64,000 nt of DNA, from NCBI RefSeq assembly GCF_028693505.1, contig NZ_JAQUVF010000003.1:29443-93442 (forward strand). Direction: 5' to 3'. Positions within the stretch are counted from its first letter, which is position 1, and each line of letters opens with the position of its first letter. Source of the stretch: Oscillibacter sp. Lineage in GTDB: Bacteria; Bacillota; Clostridia; Oscillospirales; Oscillospiraceae. The notes under the pieces were generated by a model that worked only from the letters and a program-made list of their open reading frames with translations, did no database searches and was not told where the DNA came from. Both the position numbers and the translations under genes were made by a program. Positions 1 to 7,511 of the stretch are shown here, piece after piece.

Positions 1-1
1 T

Positions 2-310
2 TTGTGCGAAGCGCCGATCACCTTTGCCCAGGCGGTGCTGGGCGCGGAGCTGGAGATTCCCACCATCGACGGAAAGGTGAAGTATGACCTGCCGGAGGGT
101 ACCCAGAGCGGCACCACCTTCCGCCTCAAGGGGAAGGGCATTCCCACCATCAACGGGCGGGGCCGGGGCGACCAGTATGTCACCGTCTTTATTGAGACGC
201 CCCAGAACCTGAACAAGGAGCAGAAGGAAGCGCTGCGCAAATTCGCCGAGAGCGTGGGGGACAACAACTACGAGGAGCGGAAAAAGTTCTTCAAGAAGTT
301 CAAGAAATGA
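2..310 (+). CDS. dnaJ: Chaperone DnaJ, C-terminal part (5' end outside window)
   Basis: This is the C-terminal substrate-binding domain of the Hsp40 co-chaperone DnaJ, which delivers unfolded proteins to DnaK in the cytoplasm. The visible 102 residues match the family end: PITFAQAVLGAELEIPTIDG, then the LPEGTQSGTTFRLKGKGIP stretch and a lysine-rich tail (KKFFKKFKK). The J domain and zinc-finger repeats lie before the window, so the reading frame simply enters from the left edge and the first visible codon is not the start. Stop at 308-310; the next gene follows within 10 bases, so they are probably co-transcribed. Confidence 0.95.
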   Translation: MCEAPITFAQAVLGAELEIPTIDGKVKYDLPEGTQSGTTFRLKGKGIPTINGRGRGDQYVTVFIETPQNLNKEQKEALRKFAESVGDNNYEERKKFFKKFKK

Positions 311-319
311 GGAATGGCA

Positions 320-1129
320 ATGTATTTGGCTGATTTCCACACCCATTCCACCATTTCTCCCGACGCCCGCAATACCATGACGGAAATGGCCCGCGCCGCC
401 GTGGCAGCCGGGCTTGACGAGCTGTGCTTCACCGACCATATGGAGCCGGTGAACTGGGGCACGCAGGAGCTGCGGACCTCGTACCAATGGCACGAGCTGT
501 CGGCGGAATTTCAAAAGGCGCAATCAGCTGTGGGGGAGCGCATCAAGCTGCGGCTGGGCGTGGAGCTGGGGGACGCCCCCCGGGACTTTGCCCATGTGGA
601 AAAGCTGATGGCGGAGGCTCCGGAGCTGGACTTTGTGATCGGTTCGGAGCATATGCTCTCCCAGCGCTATCACTACGATGACCTCTACTTCTTCGATCCC
701 GCCGACGAGGCGGAGGCCCGGGCGGGCATCGCGGATTACCTGCATCAGGTGCAGCTGCTGGCCGCATGGGGAAACTTCAGCGTGCTGGGGCATTTGACGC
801 TGCCGCTGCGGTATCTGAACGAAAACCACGGCTTTCATCTGACCTTTGACGGATTTGAGGCGGAAGTGGAGACCATTTTCCGCACCCTCATCCAAAATGG
901 GTGCGGCATTGAGCTGAATACCAACCGGGGCAACGAACCCCTTCCCGGCGAGAAGTGGCTGCGCATGTACCGCCAGCTGGGCGGAGAGATCATCACACTG
1001 GGCAGCGACGCCCACAACACGCAATTTGTTGGGTGCGCCCTCCGGGAGCGGCAGGCATTGCTGCGAGCGTGCGGATTCACCCGCTTTTGTACCTTTGAGA
1101 AACGCCAGTGCGTCTTTCACGCGCTGTAA
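320..1129 (+). CDS. PHP-domain phosphatase, histidinol-phosphatase family
   Basis: A PHP-superfamily metal-dependent phosphoesterase of about 269 residues, the size of HisK/HisJ-type histidinol-phosphatases. Visible metal-site motifs are DFHTHS near residue 5, FTDHME near residue 40, VIGSEHM, LGHLTLP, ELNTNRG and LGSDAHN at the C-terminus. An ATG at 314 is also in frame, but the GAGGA at 309-313 is correctly spaced for 320. The family dephosphorylates L-histidinol phosphate, yet no his genes lie nearby, so the true substrate is uncertain and another sugar or nucleotide phosphate is possible. It sits between dnaJ and rpiB. Confidence 0.8.
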   Translation: MYLADFHTHSTISPDARNTMTEMARAAVAAGLDELCFTDHMEPVNWGTQELRTSYQWHELSAEFQKAQSAVGERIKLRLGVELGDAPRDFAHVEKLMAEAPELDFVIGSEHMLSQRYHYDDLYFFDPADEAEARAGIADYLHQVQLLAAWGNFSVLGHLTLPLRYLNENHGFHLTFDGFEAEVETIFRTLIQNGCGIELNTNRGNEPLPGEKWLRMYRQLGGEIITLGSDAHNTQFVGCALRERQALLRACGFTRFCTFEKRQCVFHAL

Positions 1130-1152
1130 AGAAAAAATCAGGAGGCTGCACT

Positions 1153-1593
1153 ATGAAAATCGCATTGGGTTCCGACCACGGCGGATACGCACTCAAGCAG
1201 GACGTCATGAAGGTTTTGGAAAAGCTGGGCTATGAGTATGAGGACTTTGGCTGCGACTCCACCGACAGCTGCGACTACCCGGATTTCGGCGCCGCCGCAG
1301 CAAGGGCAGTGGCGGATGGAAGGTGCGAGCGGGGCATTGTGATCTGCACCACCGGCATCGGCATCTCCATTGCCGCCAACAAGATCCACGGGATTCGCTG
1401 CGCCCACTGCGCCGACTGTCTGGAAGCGGAGATGACCCGGCGTCACAACGACGCCAACATGCTGGCCATCGGCGCGGGATTTACCGGAGGAAACATGGCG
1501 GAGCGCATGGTGGAGGTCTTTTTGTCCACGGAGTTTGAAGGCGGACGCCATGCCCGCCGGGTGGATAAAATGATGGCGCTGGAAAAGGATTGA
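1153..1593 (+). CDS. rpiB: Ribose-5-phosphate isomerase B
   Basis: Cytoplasmic RpiB/LacAB-family isomerase, 146 residues, interconverting ribose 5-phosphate and ribulose 5-phosphate in the pentose phosphate pathway; related proteins use allose 6-phosphate. Signature features are ALGSDHGGY at the N-terminus, the catalytic cysteine in ICTTGIGISIAANK, and the RRHNDANMLAIG stretch that binds phosphate. The start is fixed by AGGAGG at 1140-1145, 7 bases before the ATG; an in-frame upstream start at 1108 lacks a ribosome site. Length is normal for the family. Confidence 0.95.
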   Translation: MKIALGSDHGGYALKQDVMKVLEKLGYEYEDFGCDSTDSCDYPDFGAAAARAVADGRCERGIVICTTGIGISIAANKIHGIRCAHCADCLEAEMTRRHNDANMLAIGAGFTGGNMAERMVEVFLSTEFEGGRHARRVDKMMALEKD

Positions 1594-1626
1594 TTTCCCG
1601 AAAGCGCTGAGAGGAGATGACGGAAA

Positions 1627-2655
1627 ATGGCGGGTTCCAGAGGATACCACAGCTACCACGGGCGGACGCCGAAATGGAAAATCGCGCTGGCTGTGCTTCT
1701 GGTGCTGGTTATTTTAGCCGCCGTCGGGGTAATAGCCTTGCAGGAACACGTTGTCTATGACGAGACGGGAACGCCCCATCTGCGTCTGCCCGTGGAAAAG
1801 ACCGAGGAAGCGCCGCCACAGGAGGACGATTCGGTGGAGCTGACCATTCAGGCGCCCCAAGGCCCGGAGACGCTTTGCGCCCTCGCTCTGCCGGAGGGTC
1901 CCTTGACGCTGGCAGGTCTGGAAGCGGCGCTGGATACAAAGGCCGCCGACGTCCCATCTTACAACGCGGCGGTGGTTACGCTCAAGGGGGCGGATGGCAC
2001 GGTCTACTTTGACTCCGCCGCTGCGGTATCCGGCTGCGTGAGCCTTGCTCCGGACACGGACGATGCCTTGAAAAAGCTGGCGGAGAGGACCGCGTATACG
2101 GCGGCCCGCATCAGCTGCTTCCGTGACCCCAAAGCCGCCAACCACGACGTAAAGGGCATGGGACTGGAAAATACCGGCGGCTATATCTTCTACGACGGCA
2201 ACAACAACCAGTGGCTGGACCCCGCAAAGCCCGCCGCCCGGCAGTACCTGTGCGATCTGGCGAAGGAAGCCGCGGCGCTGGGGTTTGATGAAGTGGTGCT
2301 CACCGACGTCTCCTATCCAACCGAGGGCAAGCTCAATAAAATCGCCTACGGAGAGGGCGCCAAGCGTGAAAACCTGCTGACATTTCTTGCGGAGATGCGC
2401 ACGGCGCTGGAACCGTACAGCGTGGCGCTGAGCGTGGAACTGCCGGAAACCGCCTTCGCCGCCGACGGGGCGGAAGGCGACCTTTCGCTTTCGGCAGTTG
2501 CCGCCAAGGTGGACCGCATCTATGCCCAAACCGACGTGGCCCAAGCGGATGCGCTGGCCGCCCGGGTGGAAGATGCCGGAACGGCGGATTTCGTGGCGGA
2601 GCTGCGCGAATACGATGATTCCGTCAAGGGCAATTGCCTGATCCTCCCACAGTAA
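1627..2655 (+). CDS. Membrane-anchored putative glycoside hydrolase-like protein (DUF4015-type)
   Basis: A 342-residue protein with a short cytoplasmic N-terminus, one hydrophobic segment (about residues 20-41) and an extracytoplasmic domain. The C-terminal two thirds contain RISCFRDPKA, GYIFYDGNNNQWLDPAKPAA and LGFDEVVLTDVSYP, resembling the TIM-barrel of the DUF4015/GHL family of putative glycosyl hydrolases. The activity and substrate are unknown; a cell-wall or capsule glycan is a reasonable guess. Starts 33 bases after rpiB and ends at a strong terminator. Confidence 0.65.
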   Translation: MAGSRGYHSYHGRTPKWKIALAVLLVLVILAAVGVIALQEHVVYDETGTPHLRLPVEKTEEAPPQEDDSVELTIQAPQGPETLCALALPEGPLTLAGLEAALDTKAADVPSYNAAVVTLKGADGTVYFDSAAAVSGCVSLAPDTDDALKKLAERTAYTAARISCFRDPKAANHDVKGMGLENTGGYIFYDGNNNQWLDPAKPAARQYLCDLAKEAAALGFDEVVLTDVSYPTEGKLNKIAYGEGAKRENLLTFLAEMRTALEPYSVALSVELPETAFAADGAEGDLSLSAVAAKVDRIYAQTDVAQADALAARVEDAGTADFVAELREYDDSVKGNCLILPQ

Positions 2656-2666
2656 AACAGTAAAAA

Positions 2667-2699
2667 AGGAAGGCCCGCGCTTTTAGCGCGGGCCTTCCT
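2667..2699 (+). terminator. Terminator hairpin, copy 1 of an exact duplication
   Basis: GGAAGGCCCGCGC / GCGCGGGCCTTCC arms around TTTTA, directly after the putative glycosidase gene. The 33-base sequence is repeated identically at 2899-2931. Here it is followed by GAGACTG rather than a T-tract, as though something had been inserted into the tail of an original terminator. Confidence 0.75.
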
Positions 2700-2898
2700 G
2701 AGACTGTCGAAAAAGCCAGCAGGCTTTTTCGACAAAAGGATTCGCGCCGCTCTGCGCCTCATATGTCCGCTTTCGGCGGACAATTCGACGCTCGCTTTGC
2801 ACAAAGTGTTTTCGCCCACGTACACGCCGCGGTCGAAAACCGATTTCAATTTTTTGCCGCCCCGGCGGCAAACTCTGTGAGACTTTTTCAACAAGCTG
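2700..2898. repeat. 199-bp hairpin-rich, MITE-like element between two identical terminators
   Basis: Non-coding. It holds three perfect stem-loops: 13-bp arms TGTCGAAAAAGCC/GGCTTTTTCGACA at 2704-2733, TGTCCGC/GCGGACA at 2764-2782, and TTGCCGC/GCGGCAA at about 2853-2870. The outer ends form an imperfect terminal inverted repeat (TGTCGAAAAAGCC against TGTTGAAAAAGTC). No ORF or transposase. The 33-bp duplication on both sides could be a target duplication or a recombination product. No second copy was seen in this window. Confidence 0.55.
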
Positions 2899-2936
2899 AG
2901 GAAGGCCCGCGCTTTTAGCGCGGGCCTTCCTTTTTA
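2899..2936. terminator. Terminator, copy 2, between convergent genes
   Basis: The same 33-base hairpin as at 2667-2699, this time followed by a TTTTT tract at 2931-2935 for plus-strand transcripts. It also lies just past the stop of the minus-strand metallo-hydrolase gene and may terminate both directions. Confidence 0.85.
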
Positions 2937-3659
2937 TCAGTCGTCGAAGGAAAATTGCTGCCCGTTTTGCTTGACGGGGACGGTTTGCGAAGCAAAGGCG
3001 GGGCAGGCGGCGAGAAATTTCTCCGTAAAGCCGAACTCCTCCCACTGGTGCATGGGGAGAAAGCGGTCAATTTTTGCCGATTCCAAAAAGTATCGGGGGC
3101 CACGGAAGGCGTCCTCCCCCAGACGGGGGTCCAAGGCCAGCATGGCGAGGTCCAAATGCCGAGCCTGAAGGGGCTGGGTATACCGCTTGAAGTCCGTTTC
3201 CATCGTGCGGTTCCAGGCGATTTCCTCGCCCTCCCAGTGCCACCAGTTCAAATCCCCGGCGTGAAAAACGCTTCGCCCCTCCGCCGTCACCAAAAAGGCG
3301 ACGCCCTCGTCGGTAGAGGGCAGGGTCTCCACAAAGACGCCGGGCAGCGCCTCCACCGTCTCGCCGCCGCCCACCCGGCGGCAGCGCTCCACGGTCTTCT
3401 GCGAAATGGCCCACGCGGTTTGATTCCGCGCTGTCAGGCGGATGTCCCGCCCCAGCAGGAAGGAAACTTCCCGGCGGCCGTCGTCCAGCGCGAAGATGGC
3501 GGGATTGAAGTGGTCCGGATGATGATGGCTGGCGCATACCAGCAGCGGTTTCCCCTCCGGCAGGGGGGGAAGCTCCCCCTTCCACCAGTCAAAAAGCACG
3601 GAAAATCCGCTGTACTCCAAAAGAAAACCGCTATGGGCCAGAAATGTGACGCGGATCAT
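2937..3659 (-). CDS. MBL-fold metallo-hydrolase (UlaG-like)
   Basis: A 240-residue cytoplasmic metallo-beta-lactamase-fold hydrolase. The metal-binding HxHxDH motif appears as ASHHHPDHF near residue 45, with later ligand candidates in VFHAGDLNWWHW and a C-terminal LPMHQWEEFG. The N-terminus (VTFLAHSGFLLE) matches the UlaG/YtkL-like branch, whose substrates range from lactones to phosphodiesters; the substrate here is unknown. The start overlaps the end of the YbjQ gene by 4 bases (ATGA type), so translation is probably coupled. Last gene of the MerR-led operon. Confidence 0.8.
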   Translation of the reverse strand: MIRVTFLAHSGFLLEYSGFSVLFDWWKGELPPLPEGKPLLVCASHHHPDHFNPAIFALDDGRREVSFLLGRDIRLTARNQTAWAISQKTVERCRRVGGGETVEALPGVFVETLPSTDEGVAFLVTAEGRSVFHAGDLNWWHWEGEEIAWNRTMETDFKRYTQPLQARHLDLAMLALDPRLGEDAFRGPRYFLESAKIDRFLPMHQWEEFGFTEKFLAACPAFASQTVPVKQNGQQFSFDD

Positions 3660-3967
3660 AAAAACCGCACTGCGGTGCCGTAGGCAATCACCTCGGCCGC
3701 TCCCTGCATCACGGAAGAGGAGGCGTAGCGCACGCCCAAAACGGCGTCCGCGCCCATGGCCTCCGCAGCGTCCACCATGCGTTTGGTGGCGATTTGCCGG
3801 GCCTCGTTGAGCATTTCCGTGTAGCCCACGATTTCGCCGCCCACCAGCGTTTTCATGCCGGCCATGAAGTCCCGGCCAAAGTTTTTGCTGTATACCACGG
3901 TGCCTTTTGCAATGTCCAGCGCTTCAAAATCCTGCCCGGGAATGGTTTCCAGTGTGACGAGTTTCAT
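3656..3967 (-). CDS. YbjQ/UPF0145 family protein
   Basis: A 103-residue YbjQ-family protein (a small pentameric 'heavy-metal-binding' fold; biochemical function unproven). Diagnostic stretches are GTVVYSKNFGRDF, GGEIVGYTEMLNEARQIA, GADAVLGVRY and VIAYGTAV. An ideal ribosome site (AAGGAGGAATTCAT) precedes the ATG. It lies 22 bases after merR and overlaps the metallo-hydrolase start, so it belongs to the MerR-controlled transcript. Confidence 0.9.
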   Translation of the reverse strand: MKLVTLETIPGQDFEALDIAKGTVVYSKNFGRDFMAGMKTLVGGEIVGYTEMLNEARQIATKRMVDAAEAMGADAVLGVRYASSSVMQGAAEVIAYGTAVRFL

Positions 3968-3989
3968 ATGAATTCCTCCTTAGAAATAT

Positions 3990-4643
3990 TCAATAATTTT
4001 TGGCGTCATCCTCTTCGCCGCGGCCGATCTCCCGAATCCGCAGCGCCAGAGCGATGGCCACGCCCAACATGACCGCTGCCGGAATGGCCAGCAGCAAAAT
4101 CAGCAGCGGCAGAGGCGGAGCGCCAACCGGGTCGTGTTCAAAGGCCCAGAGAAACAGCCAGATGCAGCCCGCCATGAGTACTGCCATGAGAATGGAAATC
4201 ACCACGGGAGCGATGTAACGCCGCCGCTTCGTATCCTGCTTTTGCCGATCCATAAAGGTTGTCCCCTCCTGTTCCATCCGCGCCATCCGCGCAAGCAGCG
4301 CCTCGGCATCCAGCTGCGCCAGCTTTTCACCGCACCCTGTCAGGTCCCCACAAAGCCGGGAGGCCGCGTCCAAATTTTCCCGCTCCCGTTCCAGCGTGAC
4401 CAGATGGCGGCGCATGCCGTCCCCCACGGTGCGGGCGCCGGATTGCATCTGCCGGATCTCCTCCAGCAGAAAGCCCAGCTTGCGCAGCAGCTTGATCCGC
4501 CGCAGCGCGGCGACGTCCTCGTCGCCGTAATCCCGGTAGCCGTTTTCGCTGTTTCGCCGGGGAGTGAGCAGGCCCTCGGCTTCGTAAAAGCGGATGTTTT
4601 TCTTGGTGATTCCCACCAGAGATTCAACTTCGTTGATTTTCAT
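3990..4643 (-). CDS. MerR-family regulator with C-terminal membrane segments
   Basis: About 217 residues. Residues 1-70 form the winged-helix DNA-binding domain (MKINEVESLVGITKKNIRFY, then YRDYGDEDVAALRRIKLLRK). A helical dimerisation segment follows to about residue 135. Two hydrophobic helices then occupy about residues 147-200 (YIAPVVISILMAVLMAGCIW and LLILLLAIPAAVMLGVAIAL). A membrane-tethered MerR protein is unusual and suggests sensing at the membrane. An upstream in-frame ATG exists at 4676, but it lies beside the promoter -10 and lacks a ribosome site; AGAGGGAA supports 4643. Ligand unknown. Confidence 0.85.
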   Translation of the reverse strand: MKINEVESLVGITKKNIRFYEAEGLLTPRRNSENGYRDYGDEDVAALRRIKLLRKLGFLLEEIRQMQSGARTVGDGMRRHLVTLERERENLDAASRLCGDLTGCGEKLAQLDAEALLARMARMEQEGTTFMDRQKQDTKRRRYIAPVVISILMAVLMAGCIWLFLWAFEHDPVGAPPLPLLILLLAIPAAVMLGVAIALALRIREIGRGEEDDAKNY

Positions 4644-4667
4644 GGGCGGTTCCCTCTTTCTGACCGT

Positions 4668-4698
4668 ATGGTACACCTTCCAGAAGGAGGAAGGTCAA
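4668..4698 (-). promoter_or_regulatory. MerR-type promoter with 19-bp spacer and palindromic operator
   Basis: Reading the minus strand: -35 TTGACC (4693-4698), a 19-bp spacer (4674-4692) and -10 TACCAT (4668-4673). The spacer holds the palindrome ACCTTCC-N6-GGAAGGT. A 19-bp spacer over a dyad is the hallmark of promoters activated by MerR proteins through DNA distortion, so the adjacent merR gene is probably autoregulated from here. Confidence 0.85.
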
Positions 4699-4762
4699 GA
4701 CTTTTTTAAAAAAATCTGCGGGAGGACTGGGAACAGATCGGGGAGTATGGTACAATCATACC

Positions 4763-5866
4763 ATGAATGCACAAAAAACGACAACAGAAAATTGCCTTGC
4801 ACCACTGCCCGCGCCCCTGTTGGCGTGGTTCCGGGCCAACGCCAGAGACCTCCCGTGGCGGCGGACCCAGGACCCCTATCCCATTTGGGTGTCAGAGATC
4901 ATGCTCCAGCAGACCCGGGTGGCGGCGGTCCTTGGGTATTATGCCCGGTTTCTCACGGCGCTGCCCTCGGTGGAAGCTTTGGCGTTTGCCCCGGAACAGC
5001 AGCTGATGAAGCTCTGGGAGGGGCTTGGCTATTACAGCCGCGCACGGAATTTGCAAAAAGCCGCGAAGCTGATCGTCCAGCGCGGCGCCTTTCCCGATAC
5101 CTACGAGGGCCTTTTGGAGCTGCCGGGGATCGGGGAGTATACCGCCGGGGCCATCGCCTCCGCCGCCTTCGGGGAGCGTCAGGCCGCCGTGGACGGGAAC
5201 GTGCTGCGGGTGGTGAGTCGGCTGACCGACTGCCACCGGGATATTCTGGACGCGAAGGTAAAAAAAGAGGTGCGCAGGCAGATCCTGTCTGTGATGCCGG
5301 AGACGGCGGCGGACATCCGCATTTTCAATCAGGCCACCATGGAGCTGGGGGCCACGGTGTGCGTGCCCAACGGACCGCCGAAATGCGAGCGCTGCCCGGT
5401 TTGCGAAAGCTGCCTTGGACGAGCCCGGGGCACGGCGGAAGCTTTGCCGGTGAAGGCGGCTAAGAAGGCCCGGCGGGTGGAGGAAAAGACAGTGTTTTTG
5501 CTGCTGCGCGGCGGCAGGGCGGCGCTGCGCCGCCGGTCCGACAGCGGACTTCTGGCGGGGCTGTGGGAGTTCCCCAATGTGGAGGGCACGCTGGACGAGG
5601 CGGCATCTCCAAGCGCGGTAACGGCCTGGGGCCTGGAGCCCAAGGCGTGGAGAAATCAACTGACCGCCAAACATATTTTCACCCATGTGGAGTGGCACAT
5701 GACGGGCTATACGCTGGAAGTGGCGGGGGACGGCCCCGGGGACTTTTTGTGGGTGGACGCCAAGGGTCTTGCCGAGCACGCGGTTCCCTCGGCCTTTGCC
5801 CGGTATTATGCGCAGGCCGAGGAGGTGCTTTCTGCATGGGAGAGCTGCTGGCAGCCGGATTTGTAG
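4763..5866 (+). CDS. mutY: A/G-specific adenine DNA glycosylase
   Basis: MutY removes adenine mispaired with 8-oxoguanine. The 367-residue protein shows the family order: WVSEIMLQQTRV (catalytic Glu), the helix-hairpin-helix LPGIGEYTAGAIAS followed by the catalytic Asp in VDGNVLRV, an iron-sulfur loop (CVPNGPPKCERCPVCESC) and a C-terminal NUDIX-like 8-oxoG recognition domain from about residue 235. The first cysteine spacing is C-x7-C rather than the x6 of E. coli. No clear ribosome site precedes the ATG; a TACAAT hexamer lies only 7 bases upstream, so the message may be nearly leaderless. The 3' end overlaps the next gene. Confidence 0.95.
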   Translation: MNAQKTTTENCLAPLPAPLLAWFRANARDLPWRRTQDPYPIWVSEIMLQQTRVAAVLGYYARFLTALPSVEALAFAPEQQLMKLWEGLGYYSRARNLQKAAKLIVQRGAFPDTYEGLLELPGIGEYTAGAIASAAFGERQAAVDGNVLRVVSRLTDCHRDILDAKVKKEVRRQILSVMPETAADIRIFNQATMELGATVCVPNGPPKCERCPVCESCLGRARGTAEALPVKAAKKARRVEEKTVFLLLRGGRAALRRRSDSGLLAGLWEFPNVEGTLDEAASPSAVTAWGLEPKAWRNQLTAKHIFTHVEWHMTGYTLEVAGDGPGDFLWVDAKGLAEHAVPSAFARYYAQAEEVLSAWESCWQPDL

Positions 5867-6567
5867 TGGCGGTGGGCGTCCTGCTTATAAAATCTGTATC
5901 CCTTTTGGAACATGGTCGGGAAAGGCGGCGGACGGGCGTCTTGCCGCCGGAGGTAACAAAGGGGCGGGCAGAACCGCTCCCAATCTCCCAACAGCCGGAC
6001 CTCCCCCGGCCCTTTGGGTATAAGACGGGGTGGGCGGCGGTCCGCTGCGGCGACGCGGCGCGGGTGCTCAAGGCGCTAAGCCCGGCATCCGTCCGGCCCG
6101 CCAACTGGGAAACCGGGCTTGCGGCGGCGGAGTGTGGGGCGGGCGTGTTTGTCTCCCCAGTGCTAAGCGGCTTCGTGCTGGTGATCGGCTGGGGCGGAGG
6201 GCTTTCCACGGGCGCGTGGGAATGCGCCCCGCTGCCCTACGAGAACTTGGACGGCGGGGACTTCACGGAGGTCCAGCTCTTTGCCAGCCACCGGGTATCG
6301 GATTTCTACCGCTGGGAAAAGTATGTTTGCGGCGCGGCGGTCCGGCGATACTGCTTTGCTGGCGGCCGGGCCTTGTGGAGCGCGGAGCCGCTGACGATGG
6401 AGGAGCGGGCGCTGGGCTTTGACCATCTCCCGTGGAACGATCAGGCGGCAGGGCAGCGCCTTCCCACGGAGGAGGACGTTTTGAACATTGCCGCGGCCTG
6501 GGGCGTGGACCCGCGATTTGAAAACAAGAAGTATCCGCCCTCCACCGGCTGGCTTTGCACGGTGTAG
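5836..6567 (+). CDS. Hypothetical protein with N-terminal membrane segment
   Basis: 243 residues, function not recognised. The N-terminus MGELLAAGFVVAVGVLLIKS is a probable membrane anchor. The rest is soluble and tryptophan-rich, with FGYKTGWAAVRC, RPANWETGLAAAE, VLVIGWGGGL and a C-terminal LNIAAAWGVDP. The start overlaps the end of mutY by 31 bases and is set by GGAGGTG at 5821-5827, 8 bases before the ATG. It heads a tight run of uncharacterised genes leading to tdk. Confidence 0.75.
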   Translation: MGELLAAGFVVAVGVLLIKSVSLLEHGRERRRTGVLPPEVTKGRAEPLPISQQPDLPRPFGYKTGWAAVRCGDAARVLKALSPASVRPANWETGLAAAECGAGVFVSPVLSGFVLVIGWGGGLSTGAWECAPLPYENLDGGDFTEVQLFASHRVSDFYRWEKYVCGAAVRRYCFAGGRALWSAEPLTMEERALGFDHLPWNDQAAGQRLPTEEDVLNIAAAWGVDPRFENKKYPPSTGWLCTV

Positions 6568-6596
6568 GGGGGAATTGGATTGGAAAGGAAACAGAC

Positions 6597-6881
6597 ATGG
6601 GATGGCTGATTGGCCTGCCGCTGGGTATTTTTCGGATGCTGGCAGGATTTTTGATGTTGGCGCTGCGTCTGGCAGTGCCGGTGGCAGTGGTGCTGCTGGT
6701 GATCTTTGTGCTGCGGCGGATGAAAAAGGGACCCGGCGGGACCGATGCCACCGGGGCGGAGCCGCCGAAGGAGCCGGAGTTTCACGGGCCGGTGTATACC
6801 GTGGAGTATGAGGAAGTGAAGGAAGCGCCCCGTCCTAAGACGGAGAAGGGTCCGGAGGACGAGGAGCGGGATCGAACATGA
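6597..6881 (+). CDS. Small hypothetical membrane protein
   Basis: 94 residues. Residues 1-40 are one or two hydrophobic helices (LIGLPLGIFRMLAGFLMLAL, then PVAVVLLVIFVL); the C-terminal half is charged and Glu/Lys/Pro-rich. No family recognised. AAAGGAAA precedes the ATG at 6597. The stop overlaps the start of the following 59-codon gene (ATGA), which argues that both are translated. Confidence 0.65.
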   Translation: MGWLIGLPLGIFRMLAGFLMLALRLAVPVAVVLLVIFVLRRMKKGPGGTDATGAEPPKEPEFHGPVYTVEYEEVKEAPRPKTEKGPEDEERDRT

Positions 6882-7057
6882 AATGGATCAATCTGACGCT
6901 TGCGGTGCTGTTGCTGGTGCTGGCACGAAAGCTCCTCTGGTGCGTTCGATGGCTGTGGCGCTATTATCACGGGCGGGAGGTCCCCCCACCCATCGGCTGG
7001 CTGCCGGGGCGGTCCGGGGAGGGCTTTGCCGCCCACATACAAAGAACGGAGGAGTGA
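6878..7057 (+). CDS. Very small membrane protein (59 aa)
   Basis: A short ORF that starts in the stop of the preceding gene (ATGA at 6878-6881) and ends 2 bases before the next ATG. It encodes MKWINLTLAVLLLVLARKLL, an aromatic/arginine stretch (WCVRWLWRYYHGR) and a hydrophilic tail. The tight packing on both sides, the AGGAGC-like site upstream and the GGAGTGACCATG junction downstream favour a real gene. Function unknown. Confidence 0.6.
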   Translation: MKWINLTLAVLLLVLARKLLWCVRWLWRYYHGREVPPPIGWLPGRSGEGFAAHIQRTEE

Positions 7058-7059
7058 CC

Positions 7060-7494
7060 ATGCCGTTTTGGAAAAAGAGCGAGGACCCGTGGGACGCAAG
7101 GCCGGAGCGGCCCAAGGCGGCGCCCTCCGGGGAGGAGGAAGCCCCGCTGACGATCCTCCGGGAGCTGAAGGAGCGCGTGAAATCCGCCATGAAACCGCCG
7201 CAGGTCCCCGAGCCGGCGGCAGAGACTTGTCCGTGGTGCAAGCAGCCCATGGAGCAGGGATATCTGCACGGGGGCGGATGGATCTACTGGCAAAAGGAAC
7301 GGCCCAAGGCCGCCAGTCTCACGGGACACGCTGCTGATGCGCTGGTTGTCAACGATGAGGGCGGGCTTGTGAGTAGCTATAAAACGGTATGGCACTGCCC
7401 GGCGTGTCAAAAGCTGGTGATGGACGCCCCCGTTTCGCCCCCCGCTCCGGGGAGCTTTTTAGAGGATGGGCTTACAGAGAAAACCGAAGAATAA
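7060..7494 (+). CDS. Zinc-ribbon protein (DUF6487-like)
   Basis: 144 residues. The N-terminal half is charged (MPFWKKSEDPWDARPERPK). The C-terminal half carries two CxxC knuckles, TCPWCKQPMEQGYL and HCPACQKLVMD, separated by about 60 residues. This resembles the small DUF6487 zinc-binding domain (CPxCxxxMExGxL). The ATG at 7060 is preceded by GGAGGAGTGACC. Function unknown; it sits in the mutY-tdk run. Confidence 0.65.
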   Translation: MPFWKKSEDPWDARPERPKAAPSGEEEAPLTILRELKERVKSAMKPPQVPEPAAETCPWCKQPMEQGYLHGGGWIYWQKERPKAASLTGHAADALVVNDEGGLVSSYKTVWHCPACQKLVMDAPVSPPAPGSFLEDGLTEKTEE

Positions 7495-7511
7495 GGGAGA
7501 AATCAAGATCG

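Noticed and set aside
3967..3985. Adjacent GAATTC and CATATG before the YbjQ start, as a vector trace
   Set aside because: The flanking genes are contiguous and native-looking; AAGGAGGAATTCATATG is a natural strong ribosome site.
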